Positions 43,801 through 49,351 of a stretch of 60,000 nucleotides of DNA are shown here, one piece after another; positions within the stretch are counted from its first letter, which is position 1; every line of letters starts with the position of its first letter. Both the position numbers and the translations under genes were made by a program. The stretch is taken from the NCBI RefSeq assembly GCF_910592395.1, contig NC_088326.1, positions 11,911,001 to 11,971,000 on the forward strand. Direction: 5' to 3'. A model generated the notes under the pieces. That model ran no database searches. It saw nothing but the letters and a program-made list of their open reading frames with translations, and was not told where the DNA came from. This DNA is from Lineus longissimus (lineage: Eukaryota; Nemertea; Pilidiophora; Heteronemertea; Lineidae).

Positions 43801-46764
43801 CCGTTTTGAAAGTTTTGAAATTTTCCATTTCTTAATTTTTCTTGGCCAGATTTGTCTTATGAGACACTTTTTACTTCCAAACTTGTACCTCCTATGCCAG
43901 TCACTGGTTGAGGTGGTCGTTTGTACCCTTAGCTGGTGGCCTACCAAACGGCCGCATCGGAACGAGCTTCCCGCAGGCCTCGAACCTTTAACCTGCCGTT
44001 CACAAGGGGAACACCGTAACCACTCCACCATCGGGATCACAATGAATAAACAATTCACTGAAAACATTCCTATCCTTGCAGAACTCGCAGTTTAGTAATC
44101 TACAACATCAACATTCCGTGCCAACGTCCTCAATGGGTTCGCCAGTCTCGCCGTACTCGGACAACAGCCATTACTCCAGCAGCCAAAATAATGGCATGAA
44201 CATGTTCCCCGGGCAACAGGGGCAACCGACACAGCAGACAACAGCACAACAGGGACAACAGCAGTTCCCGCAGATGTCGCGGCAGATGATGCAACGGCAG
44301 ATGAGCGGAGGTCAGGGTCTGTCACCGGTGCCGCAAGACTGGAATAAACAAAAACAAGGTGAGTTTCATCATCATCATCATCAGAGCTTGTGGTTGGGGT
44401 GGTGTCCTTTGGCAAGTATTCCTCTCCATTCTTCATTAGGGAGCAGGCAAAGTGCCCCAGAGCTTTGGGGTCAGGGTGGTGTCCTTTGGCCAGTATTCCT
44501 CTCCATTCTTCATTAGGGAGCAGGCAAAGTGCCCCAGAGCTTTGGGGTCAGGGTGGTGTCCTTTGGCCAGTATTCCTCTCCATTCTTCATTAGGGAGCAG
44601 GCGAAGTGCCCCAGAGCTTTGGGGTCAGGGTGGTGTCCTTTGGCCAGTATTCCTCTCCATTCTTCATTAGGGAGCTGGCGAAGTTCCCCAGAGCTTTGGG
44701 GTCAGGGTGGTGTCCTTTGGCCAGTATTCCTCTCCATTCTTTCAACTTGAAAACTATTTTTCCAGGTTTGGGCATGAGTGGCAATATGTCAATAGCCTCT
44801 CAGCCCATGACATCGACGAGTCAGAACTTCATGAATTCGACATCGAACATGGGGCAAAACTTCGACCAACAGATGCAGTTTGTGAATAGTGTTGGGCAGG
44901 ATTTCAAGTGAGTACCGCTTTGCTAATGGGCGCTGACGTTTCAACAAGGGGTGCGGGTCTCTATTCATTGTTTAGAACATCCTTGTTCCTCGGAGTACCT
45001 AGAGGAGAATTGAAAGTAAGGAATCCATTTATCTCTGGCTCTTTTGCAGGACGGACTATTGGATTTCGAAAAGCACATTTGCTGACCGTAGATAATCTCT
45101 ATTTCAAATTTTGATGAGATACTTTCGTTTGCAGACAACAAGTTGGTGTTGACGCGTCCCTGACGAACAGCACGTCACAACACGTCAAACGAGAGTTGCG
45201 TAATAAGTGTAACACGCGGTTACAGAACCAACAACAACAGCAACAACAAGACCAGTTTGGGTTCGTTAGCGATGAACTCCCGATGGACCTACTGTGCCAA
45301 AGTAAGTCAGGTTTATCCCTCGAGCAGAACACTTTGTAGATGCGACATGTCTCAAAGTATTTGTAGTCTTTTCATTAGATTTTCTAGAAAGTTGTCCAAA
45401 GATTATAAACCCTGAAAGACAAAAGACAACTTGAGTAAATTTTCCTAAAATTCACTTTCAGTTGATGCACTGACTCGCGAGCAGCAGCAACAGCACCCCC
45501 AGGGCCTCCTGGGGCCCATGATGGGGAGTCCCGCAGACCCTAATCAGGGCTGCCCGCCAGAAATCGAACGCGTCATCCAGCAGAGTCGGCAGGAGGCTAA
45601 AAATAGATATGAGAAGTTCCGGGCGATGGCTGCGCCCGTGGGAGGGAATCAGCAGGAGTTTAATCAGTTGGCCATGGCATTTGAAGGTAAATATCCTTGG
45701 CCACAGGGAGGGGATCAGTGGCAGAGTGGTAGAAGCTCTGAGGTTGTTGGTTCGTTACTCAGACGGGTCAACATTCTTTCATCTTTCATCTACTCGCTTC
45801 TCTCCACCCGGGAGTAAATGGGTACCAGGCTTGCCTGGGAAGTTCACCTGTGATCGATAGACCAGCATCCTATCCAGGGGGAGTAATACGCCTCGTCACT
45901 TGATGCTACGGAGACCGGGATAAGCTTCGGCCGCAAGAGCCGTTCCTGACTTGGGCTATAGCCCAGTCGACTTTGTATAAATCACTCATTTGCGCATCAC
46001 TTAACCGACAATTTTCCGTCTTCAGAACACGACTATCCAGAAGTGAAGGCGGGCAACCTATTCCGCCATCAGTTGCAAAAAAACCCTGGGCACAAGGATG
46101 GGCAGCAGCAGCAACAACAACAACAACAGCAAGGCGGTCAAAATACGGGCAAGAAGACGCCCGTCAAGAATATACAGAAGCCCGACTTGCCGCATGTGAA
46201 CGTCGTTCAGACTGAACCGAGGGTATGTCGCTTGTTCTTTCATATGTGTGCTGTAGAATTTCCCTAAGCGGACACCTCTCTAAGGACAACCTCTTCATAA
46301 AGGACACTAGTTTTGGTTCCAAATTGGTTGTTTCCGTTCACAATTTGACCTCTCTAATCAGGACACCTCTCTATTAAGGACAGCACTTGGGTGTTCTTAA
46401 TAGGGAGGTTCTACTGTACATGGATATGTAGATTCTATATGAGCCATTTCAATGGAAATTTTTGCCCGTGTAGATGATGAGAACAGATCACATATTGGAT
46501 GTCGAAGGCAAACTGTTCTGTAAAAATGAAATTTTTGAGAAATTTTCGTAGATCGCAAAAATATAGGTGTGTAAGTTTCGCGGTTTATTGTCACCTGTGC
46601 TACCTATTTCGTCCCAGTGAGTGTACGCCATGGGTAAATTATTATTTTGTCGTCACTTGTACATTTGTCGATCATAACTTTCTTTTCTTTTCCAGACCCC
46701 CTGCGAAGATATGAAACCGGCCGACCACAAGAATAGTCTACTGCAGCAACTGCTGTCGGAATGA
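11498..46764 (+). CDS. NCOA: p160/SRC-family nuclear receptor coactivator (NCOA1/2/3 ortholog), 23 exons, 5'-partial
   Basis: Joined exons (listed separately) give 1881 codons and a TGA at 46762-46764; every junction is GT-AG and all phases close without a frameshift. Numbering residues from the first complete codon: bHLH 1-57, PAS-A from 91, PAS-B up to 347, Ser-Pro/Gly-rich linker 348-645, LXXLL motifs at 703-707, 766-770, 801-805, 827-831, 985-989, 1097-1101 and 1875-1879, and an AD1/CBP-interaction helix region near 1185-1212 ([13 protein letters not shown] then [10 protein letters not shown]). Q-rich segments occur at 1160-1172, about 1310-1330, 1359-1373, and in the last exons. Family knowledge: p160 proteins bind liganded nuclear receptors by LXXLL helices, recruit CBP/p300 by AD1 and act in the nucleus. 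The length exceeds the roughly 1400-1460 residues of vertebrate members, mostly through low-complexity sequence. The initiator exon is missing: the first exon begins with the third base of a codon. Confidence 0.96.
12091..12695. repeat. Tandem repeat, unit 145-146 bp, four copies plus partial
   Basis: TTGATCTC(C/G)TCGGTTTGCTG recurs at 12091, 12237, 12383, 12528 and 12674. Copies are about 85-90% alike by eye and contain CAGCTTTCCTGAT and CTGACCAGTAGGGGAAG. Confidence 0.93.
13536..14075. repeat. Degenerate tandem repeat, about 190 bp, three copies
   Basis: Shared ordered words: TTGAAAGAGTA, GATCACTGGCATTGAAAAGG, GGCTTGAAATAAGTCCC, TTTTGTGTT(C/T)ACG. Indels between copies make boundaries approximate. 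Confidence 0.7.
14663..14867. repeat. Foldback element, 91-bp arms, 23-bp loop
   Basis: Arms 14663-14753 and 14777-14867 are nearly perfect reverse complements (CTCTACCAAAACTAGGCGCT... and its complement), symmetrical with no net indel. The word GGACTGGTTGTTCATTTC near 11770 belongs to the same family, so this is a dispersed repeat. Confidence 0.92.
15225..15560. repeat. Foldback element, 132-bp arms, 72-bp loop
   Basis: Arms 15225-15356 and 15429-15560 are reverse complements; outer ends contain the doubled word CCAGTGGCGACCAGTGGCG. Arms differ by several substitutions, so it is older than the 6597 palindrome. No coding capacity. Confidence 0.9.
16452..16778. mobile_element. TTAA-flanked non-autonomous DNA element, copy 1 (327 bp)
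   Basis: Bounded by TTAA on both sides; ends AGTGATACT and (complement of the other end) AGGGTAACT. The same element occurs reversed at 38173-38500, which defines its limits. TTAA target plus AGGG-like ends fit Kolobok- or piggyBac-type elements. It contains a TGACGTCA box near 16605. Confidence 0.85.
16970..17064 (+). CDS. NCOA: NCOA exon 2: bHLH-PAS linker
   Basis: 95 bp between CTTTTGCAG and GTGAGT. It encodes [17 protein letters not shown] then [14 protein letters not shown]. The GPLLLE end matches the family's DSLGPLLLQ block that leads into PAS-A. It joins in phase to both neighbours. The preceding intron is 5296 bp; the following one, 286 bp, shows nothing notable. Confidence 0.94.
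17351..17440 (+). CDS. NCOA: NCOA exon 3: start of PAS-A
   Basis: A 90-bp phase-0 exon encoding [20 protein letters not shown] and [10 protein letters not shown]. This is the opening beta strands of PAS-A (family: ALDGFLFVVN...VFVSENVTQYL). TGTATTTCAG acceptor and GTAAGT donor. Confidence 0.96.
19850..20465. repeat. Degenerate tandem repeat, about 100-250 bp spacing
   Basis: Recurring words: GGCCTACAAGGAC/GGCCTACCCACCATC, GATATTCTCT, GTGGAGTTCCAGAT/AGGAGTTCCAAATT, TCTCTGGATAA. Order is conserved but divergence is high; no coding role supported. Confidence 0.55.
21834..22786. mobile_element. Mutator-like non-autonomous element, 953 bp
   Basis: Perfect 26-bp terminal inverted repeats (starting CAAGGAGGATACCGCGGTGA at 21834 and ending with the exact complement at 22786) are flanked by an exact 9-bp direct repeat GAATAGCGT at 21825-21833 and 22787-22795. 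A 9-bp duplication is characteristic of Mutator-like elements. TIRs include TGACGTCA, a CRE-like box. The interior has no transposase; longest frames are under 90 codons. The flanking CCCCTTTAAAG at 22796 looks like the end of a TTAA-type element it landed in. Confidence 0.92.
23289..23376 (+). CDS. NCOA: NCOA exon 4: PAS-A continuation
   Basis: 88 bp encoding [20 protein letters not shown] followed by [10 protein letters not shown], matching the family's [20 protein letters not shown] block. CTTTGCAG acceptor, GTAAGT donor, phase 1 out. The following 618-bp intron holds a direct duplication (see 23402). Confidence 0.96.
23402..23690. repeat. Direct duplication, about 150 bp, two copies
   Basis: GGCCAGTTTAGATTCTCAGT and TCAAGGATGGGGCCT appear near 23422 and again near 23570, followed in each by a related GCTCAAA(A/G)GC(A/G)TTGGTTTTGG word. 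Confidence 0.9.
23995..24204 (+). CDS. NCOA: NCOA exon 5: [14 protein letters not shown] block
   Basis: 210 bp, TTTTAG acceptor and GTAAGA donor. It contains [20 protein letters not shown] and [14 protein letters not shown], equivalent to the vertebrate SHTFNCRMLMKT...RYETMQCFALSQP blocks. A Glu/Asp-rich end ([11 protein letters not shown]) follows. The next intron (631 bp) shows nothing recognisable. Confidence 0.95.
24836..24965 (+). CDS. NCOA: NCOA exon 6: PAS-B start
   Basis: 130 bp encoding [20 protein letters not shown] and [16 protein letters not shown]. These match the family's DLQSCMICVARR and ITRHDLSGKVVNIDT blocks. Acceptor in a T-rich tract (TTTTTTTTCAG); donor GTCAGT. The next intron is largely a 157-bp tandem repeat. 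Confidence 0.95.
25026..25445. repeat. 157-bp tandem repeat, 2.7 copies
   Basis: CCAGGCCTATGT, TCCTCCCTTGATCCCCAGAG and CATATGGCCATGTGGCCAGT recur at 157-bp spacing. Copies 2 and 3 are nearly identical, indicating recent expansion. It occupies most of the 694-bp intron 6. Confidence 0.95.
25660..25766 (+). CDS. NCOA: NCOA exon 7: PAS-B middle
   Basis: 107 bp encoding [20 protein letters not shown] and [19 protein letters not shown] corresponds to the family's KRHYQE. TCACTTCAG acceptor, GTACGT donor. The following 506-bp intron is more than half occupied by a SINE. Confidence 0.94.
25817..26116 (+). mobile_element. tRNA-derived SINE (family 1), copy in NCOA intron 7
   Basis: The head has box-A-like TGGTTAACACTGC and box B GGGTTCGATCCCGGG; the body ends in GCAGAGCGAATGCTGAAGAAG. 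It is collinear over its length with the copy at 59536. No clear target duplication seen. Confidence 0.88.
26273..26420 (+). CDS. NCOA: NCOA exon 8: PAS-B end
   Basis: 148 bp encoding [20 protein letters not shown], then [20 protein letters not shown] and YIMSSHSII. The QTKSKLF block is nearly invariant in p160 proteins. Acceptor TGGTTTCAG, donor GTAGGT, phase 2 out. The next intron (2296 bp) carries the large C-rich array. Confidence 0.96.
26421..28716 (+). other. NCOA intron 8
   Basis: 2296-bp intron dominated by a C-rich array (27119-28020). The flanks (26421-27110 and 28021-28716) carry no recognised element apart from short duplicated 'AGAGAGGTGGTAACCCT' words near 26920-26965. Confidence 0.8.
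27119..28020. repeat. C-rich/G-rich minisatellite, two unit types
   Basis: 27119-27620 is made of interleaved units ending CCCCATTTTCC, CCCCCTTTTCGCCGA and CTCCATTTCGC (about 45-bp higher-order unit). 27621-27960 is a very regular 15-bp array of CCCCCATTACGCCTA, about 22 copies. The - strand therefore has runs of five G every 15 bases plus GG between them, a strong G-quadruplex layout; the + strand could form i-motifs. All frames stay open because unit length is divisible by three. Confidence 0.95.
28717..29477 (+). CDS. NCOA: NCOA exon 9: Ser-Pro/Gly-rich linker with repeated SPGF
   Basis: 761 bp in frame after exon 8 ([20 protein letters not shown] at the start). After an acidic/hydrophobic stretch ([15 protein letters not shown]) the second half is a run of (R/L/K/W)SPGF-type motifs, about seven copies, rich in Q and G. 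CTCTTCCAG acceptor; donor GTAAGT after 29477, phase 1. The equivalent vertebrate segment is also Ser/Pro-rich, but the regular SPGF spacing is unusual. The next intron (474 bp) shows a degenerate repeat fragment only. Confidence 0.93.
29952..30083 (+). CDS. NCOA: NCOA exon 10
   Basis: 132 bp encoding [20 protein letters not shown] and [26 protein letters not shown] acceptor, GTGAGG donor, phases 1/1. No known domain; Q-rich linker ahead of the receptor-interaction region. A 157-bp intron follows. Confidence 0.88.
30241..30460 (+). CDS. NCOA: NCOA exon 11: first LXXLL candidate (LRQLL)
   Basis: 220 bp, CTCCGACAG acceptor, GTAAGG donor, phase 2 out. It encodes an alpha-helix-prone stretch [20 protein letters not shown] followed by [17 protein letters not shown], with LRQLL as a candidate receptor box. 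If the intron were retained, the stop TAA at 30462-30464 inside the donor ends the reading frame immediately. Confidence 0.9.
30491..30970. repeat. 33-bp minisatellite, 14 copies plus partial, in NCOA intron 11
   Basis: The unit starts CCTGCCAAACATGTTCTGAA and ends ACAACTGCAGATT. Copies vary at few positions (AGATT/AGCTT, one TGATT). It begins 30 bp after the exon 11 donor. Being 11 codons long it is open in several frames; the + frame reads [11 protein letters not shown] repeatedly, and one unit reads LKQLL. Confidence 0.97.
31241..31345. mobile_element. SINE 3' module abutting NCOA exon 12
   Basis: CCCCATTTACTCCTAGGAGG followed by GGTAAAGTGCCTTGCTCAAG is a module seen in opposite orientation near 45781-45830 and as a fragment at 55696-55712. 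It reaches within about 20 bp of the exon 12 acceptor. Assignment to a SINE tail is inference. Confidence 0.6.
31363..31612 (+). CDS. NCOA: NCOA exon 12: LKQLL box and half of the next
   Basis: 250 bp after TTTTCTTCAG. Starts [19 protein letters not shown]; contains [15 protein letters not shown] (an acidic-flanked LXXLL) and ends in KRNENILLK, which is the first half of LLKQLL completed by exon 13. Donor GTGTGA is a weak match to consensus. The intervening 402-bp intron has no recognised element. Confidence 0.93.
32015..32140 (+). CDS. NCOA: NCOA exon 13: LXXLL boxes 3 and 4
   Basis: 126 bp, phase 0 both ends, TTTGCAG acceptor and GTATGT donor. QLLNDEP completes LKQLL with exon 12; [20 protein letters not shown] gives another. 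The pattern K/R-N-E-x-LL-x-x-LL repeats that of exon 12, which suggests internal duplication of a receptor box. The next intron (798 bp) contains a poly-A tract near 32187 and a CCTCTC-type repeat at 32300. Confidence 0.93.
32300..32445. repeat. CCTCTCTATTAAGGACA-type repeat (MITE remnant)
   Basis: Words ACCTATCTATTAAGGACA, CCTCTCAATTAAGGACAC, CCTCTCTAATAAGGACAGC and CAAATTGGTTGTTTCCATTC in the order seen at 43049 and 46253. Confidence 0.75.
32939..34433 (+). CDS. NCOA: NCOA exon 14: two LXXLL motifs and AD1/CBP-interaction region
   Basis: The largest exon (1495 bp), TTTTGCAG acceptor and GTGATT donor, phase 1 out. In order: [32 protein letters not shown] (LXXLL); [15 protein letters not shown] (LXXLL); [17 protein letters not shown]; a Q/P-rich run; [17 protein letters not shown] with [10 protein letters not shown], equivalent to the family's LLDQLYLAL...LEEIDRALGI CBP/p300-binding helices; a short polyQ with PRGHINF. 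An open frame runs past the donor for about 53 more codons but without similarity. Confidence 0.96.
34775..35040 (+). CDS. NCOA: NCOA exon 15: polyglutamine and basic helix
   Basis: 266 bp, CTTTCAG acceptor, GTGAGA donor. [15 protein letters not shown] is followed by 15 Q codons (mostly CAA) at 34819-34863 and a basic Q-rich helix ([20 protein letters not shown]). Pure CAA tracts are likely length-polymorphic. The next intron (427 bp) shows nothing clear. Confidence 0.93.
35468..35548 (+). CDS. NCOA: NCOA exon 16: APNVSLQ block
   Basis: 81 bp in phase 0 encoding [20 protein letters not shown] and NVSLQ. From memory, vertebrate p160 proteins have a similar short block after AD1; this is family knowledge, not a computed alignment. 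TTTTGCAG acceptor, GTAAGG donor. An alternative in-frame donor lies at 35687. Confidence 0.88.
36294..36349. repeat. 14-bp tandem repeat, four copies
   Basis: Unit AGCCGACATGTTTA with minor variants (GGCCGACATATTTA, AGCCAACATGTTTA, AGCCGACATATTCA). Confidence 0.93.
37538..37591. repeat. 15-bp tandem repeat, 3.6 copies
   Basis: Unit GTTTACCGTAAATGT, perfect in all copies; each unit contains the palindrome TTTACCGTAAA-like core (TTTAC/GTAAA). Confidence 0.95.
37780..37852. repeat. Short pogo/Tigger-like MITE, about 73 bp
   Basis: Begins ACAGTAGAACCTCTCTATTA and ends TCCTTAATAGGGAGGTGTCC, inverted terminal words of the CCTCTCTATTAAGGACA family. The CAGTRGAACC start resembles Tigger/pogo termini (family knowledge). 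Confidence 0.75.
38173..38500. mobile_element. TTAA-flanked non-autonomous DNA element, copy 2 (328 bp, reversed)
   Basis: Reverse-oriented copy of 16452-16778, about 95% alike by eye, flanked by TTAA at 38169-38172 and 38501-38504. Having both copies fixes termini AGGGTAACTCG and AGTGATACTAT. No ORF of transposase type. Confidence 0.88.
40965..41037. repeat. CCTCTC-type MITE remnant
   Basis: ACACCTCTCTACTAAGGACA near 40970 and TGTCCTTAATGGAGAGGGTC near 41010, followed by TACTGTA; matches the 3' half of the longer copies. Confidence 0.7.
43049..43246. repeat. CCTCTC-type MITE, long copy
   Basis: Starts ACAGTGGAACCTTTCTTAGT, contains four CCTCTCTATTAAGGACA-like words and GGTTGTTTC/AGTTGTTTC, and ends GTCCTTAATAGAGAGGTTAA with CTGTA. 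The termini are inverted with respect to each other. Confidence 0.8.
43521..43715 (+). CDS. NCOA: NCOA exon 17: Pro/Gln/Met-rich
   Basis: 195 bp, phase 0 at both ends, TTTGTTTCAG acceptor and GTAAGA donor. Encodes [20 protein letters not shown], proline runs ([20 protein letters not shown]) and [13 protein letters not shown]. It follows an intron of 7972 bp. The intron after it starts with A/T quasi-repeats (43728-43800) and then holds a SINE on the opposite strand. Confidence 0.92.
43885..44045 (-). mobile_element. tRNA-derived SINE head on the - strand, NCOA intron 17
   Basis: Reading the - strand: box A TGGTGGAGTGGTTA (44030-44017), box B GGTTCGAGGCC (43986-43976), spaced about 45 bases as in tRNA genes. 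The whole does not fold as an intact tRNA by inspection, so a SINE is preferred over a tRNA gene. Confidence 0.7.
44082..44358 (+). CDS. NCOA: NCOA exon 18: Gln/Ser/Met-rich activation segment
   Basis: 277 bp, CCTTGCAG acceptor, GTGAGT donor, phase 1 out. [40 protein letters not shown] and a Q-rich block ending [12 protein letters not shown]. Composition resembles the C-terminal AD2-side region of p160 proteins. The following intron is mostly a 77-bp tandem repeat. Confidence 0.92.
44398..44745. repeat. 77-bp tandem repeat, 4.5 copies, NCOA intron 18
   Basis: GGTGGTGTCCTTTGGCCAGT recurs at 44398, 44475, 44552, 44629 and 44706. Copies are nearly identical. The array fills nearly all of the 407-bp intron between donor 44359 and acceptor 44765. 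Confidence 0.97.
44766..44907 (+). CDS. NCOA: NCOA exon 19
   Basis: 142 bp after TTTTTCCAG; encodes [20 protein letters not shown] and [20 protein letters not shown]. The MTSTSQ/MTSVTS-like Met-Ser-Thr-Gln run recalls vertebrate p160 C-termini. GTGAGT donor, phase 2 out; a 227-bp intron follows. Confidence 0.9.
45135..45301 (+). CDS. NCOA: NCOA exon 20
   Basis: 167 bp, TTTGCAG acceptor, GTAAGT donor. Encodes [38 protein letters not shown] and [15 protein letters not shown]. The basic VKRELRNKC block and the acidic ELPMDLL end are conserved-looking, but no domain is named. A 160-bp intron follows. Confidence 0.9.
45462..45686 (+). CDS. NCOA: NCOA exon 21
   Basis: 225 bp, CTTTCAG acceptor, GTAAAT donor. 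Encodes [20 protein letters not shown], then [20 protein letters not shown], a predicted amphipathic helix, then [18 protein letters not shown] starts only 33 bp downstream of its donor. Confidence 0.9.
45719..45955 (+). mobile_element. tRNA-derived SINE (family 2) in NCOA intron 21
   Basis: Box A TGGCAGAGTGG at 45719-45729, box B GGTTCGTTACTC at 45749-45760, followed by the ACCCGGGAGTAAATGGGTAC module and a body ending GGCCGCAAGAGCC. It lies 33 bp after the exon 21 donor and about 70 bp before the next acceptor. Confidence 0.8.
46026..46222 (+). CDS. NCOA: NCOA exon 22: GNLF motif
   Basis: 197 bp, CGTCTTCAG acceptor, GTATGT donor, phase 0 out. [20 protein letters not shown] resembles the vertebrate p160 C-terminal ALRGGNLFPNQLPG block. 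A polyQ run and a basic [14 protein letters not shown] segment follow. The next intron (473 bp) contains a CCTCTC-type repeat. Confidence 0.92.
46253..46419. repeat. CCTCTC-type MITE in NCOA intron 22
   Basis: Contains ACACCTCTCTAAGGACAACC, CAAATTGGTTGTTTCCGTTC, CTCTATTAAGGACAGCACTT and ends GGGAGGTTCTACTGTA; the 3' end is the inverse of the family's CAGTAGAACC start. Confidence 0.8.
46696..46764 (+). CDS. NCOA: NCOA last coding exon: C-terminal LLQQLLSE
   Basis: TTTTCCAG acceptor, then [14 protein letters not shown] and SLLQQLLSE immediately before TGA. The mammalian SRC-1a isoform ends in a comparable LLQQLLTE, so this is an ancestral C-terminal receptor box. This end strongly confirms the frame across all 23 exons. 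Confidence 0.96.
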   Translation, partial: TPCEDMKPADHKNSLLQQLLSE

Positions 46765-49260
46765 CAGGGCGAAAACTCTAGATAATAGTGTATATATTCT
46801 CTTAAAGGTGGCGCCTTGTCGCACCTAGTACGAATCATGGCAGCAAGCTTGGGCAGGGAGATTGCGAGGCGCGAGATCGATACGAGAATGCGCGAAATAT
46901 GTGCGATGTTTCGAAACTCTCGGATGATTACGGAGGTTGTTGTGGTCGTTGTTGTGATGACGTAAAATCACCGACCCACGTCCAATACTCGGACTAGATG
47001 TTGTTCTGGTAATTTGTGTGGTCGCCACTGGGTGTCAGCACATGATGATTGGTGTTAGGATCGGAGGAACGCAGGGAAATTTCCGCGGGATTGTGAGACA
47101 GATATGTAAAACGTGTCTTGGTTCGCAGGTTTGCCACAAGAGGGCACCATGGGCTGAACTGCCATAGGAAAATACAAGCAGCTACAAAATAAGCAGCTAC
47201 GATTTCCATCACTTCGGTATTCTCAATTCAATTTCTGAATTACGAATAGGTGCTTCGAGATACCGACACGCCCATGCGGACAGACACTGGACGGACTGGC
47301 GTGGACATTCAATGATTCATAGAAATGTTGATTTTGCAATCGTTTGTTTCCAAAAGCCTCATAGAGGTCGCTTGAAAGAATCATTGTCGCGCAGACAGAA
47401 TTGCAACTTGGTGCTTTTCGAGTGTTTTTTTTCTCGATCGAAAGTGACGATCTTTTCTTTTACCGCTTGTTGCGTGTAGCTATCACGACTATAGAAGGAC
47501 TGCCGTCGTTGCGACGTAAAATTCAACAAAAGAACGAAGGTTTTCCCAGAGCTGGGAGAGTCCGAGTTCGAAATGATGGTGAAGGCACTGCACTGTTTGG
47601 AAAATGTTTCCATAGTAACGCTATGGTTTCCATGGTAACTGAATATTGTTTCCATGGCAACTGGATATTGTTTTGTTTTGTTCGCTCTGTTTGCTCGGCT
47701 AAGTGTTCGGTATAATGGCGGTTCGGGGTTCCGCCATTATTGGACAACGTGGATACTTTGTCTTCAATTTCAAAGTGAGGCTGCGTAAAGTGCAGTTTGG
47801 AAATTATAGTTAGGTCAAAGTCGATCTTTTTTGTGTATTTGGACTCGATTTGTAATCGTTATGTTGTATATATGGACTACCGAGATTTGAAATATGTGCC
47901 ACCTCAAAATTAAAGGCTCGGGGATGTTACAGTCATGTGATAAACTCGTACGTTTTTCTATTTGTACATACGGACCAATATGGACTAGTAACCCAACACC
48001 CCTGGCTCTCGCAATGAATCGGTCCGATTTTTAGCCGCTTACATTTGATAAACAGGCTGTTCAATTACAAGAAGGGGTGTTAGGGATGTAAATATTTGCA
48101 GATGAAGCATTTGTTGTAGGATTTAGCTGTTCGTACACAATGTCTGCTGAACAGGAAATGGCGAGATTTTTTTGATGCTATTTGAAAATAATGTTTCCCG
48201 CAACGGTTTTTTTCCATTGACTGATCTTGGGTTTCGAAAGCCATTTATGTCAGTAATGAAGCTCCTTCTTAATTTCCGTAGGGTGTGAAGTTGTTTTGCA
48301 GATAATCTACATTTTGCACTCCAAAAACTAAGGACATACAGTACTGATTCATTTACGTCTTTATTGCACAGAATTTCGTTGAGGTTCGTGCCTTAGTTTG
48401 GCGAAGTTAATATTTTTCAAACTTTAGATTTTTTTATTGGAGTTAGGCCCCTCAATCATTGGGCCATATAATTTGTTCAAGTTCTTGCATTCAGATGAAG
48501 TGTTATGGTTATTTTTCCCAAATCATTGGCAAATTTTTTCTTCAAAAAAATGAACATGTATAAGTATTGTTCAGAGTGTTTTGTGCCAGGATACACTGTC
48601 ATGTTTAAGCCTAAACATCGCTTATTAATTTGGCTTTCTGATTAAGCATGTTCTGGGCCTAATTTTACTCATTTTTGGCACTAAGTGTTCTAAAAAGCCA
48701 GAACCGTTCGTCCAAAATTTGAAACTTGAAATCGGCTATTTTTACATCATTGTCTGAATTCACTAGAAAATCTTTTTAAAAAATAGGCCAGTACGAATTG
48801 TTCAAAATCTTTATAGGTGAGATTTATTTCTATAAATTATAGAGAAGTATTTAACCGAGAATAACTTTGTAATTCACGTTTTTTATTTTTTGCCTTTGGC
48901 ATTTTAAAGTCATTCGTGTGTCATGGAGACAAATTGTATCGATCCTTGAAGAGCATAATTAAGGCCAGCGCATGAAACTCTTCGTTAGTCAGCTGGGAGG
49001 ATTTAAGACACCAGGGAAACAAATTCAATATCAGCGTTTCATCCCCAACAACCCCTTTCAGGCCCCTTGGGGGGAAAAAACTATCAAATTTTACTGTTTG
49101 AGGTTTTTTGCAAAAGGCAGACCTGCAGACACTCGTGTGAACTTTGTATATTTTCTTATCGAAATTATGTAAATACGGTAAACTGAATATAGCATGTTGT
49201 TGATTTCAGCACACAGTTGTAGATAGACAAATGCCATTGTCCTAATTTGTTCTGTTTTGA

Positions 49261-49351
49261 ATTGACTTTGACAAGTTTGGACTAGTCCATTTATAAAGGG
49301 GTTTTAAATTGACTTCGACAAGTTTGGACTAGTCCATTTATGAAGGGGGGT
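49261..49351. repeat. 47-bp tandem duplication
   Basis: ATTGACTTTGACAAGTTTGG recurs as ATTGACTTCGACAAGTTTGG 47 bp later, each followed by ACTAGTCCATTTAT(A/G)AA. Confidence 0.95.

Noticed and set aside
43885-44045. tRNA gene on the - strand
   Set aside because: A and B boxes are present but the flanking arms do not pair as an intact cloverleaf by inspection; a SINE is more likely.
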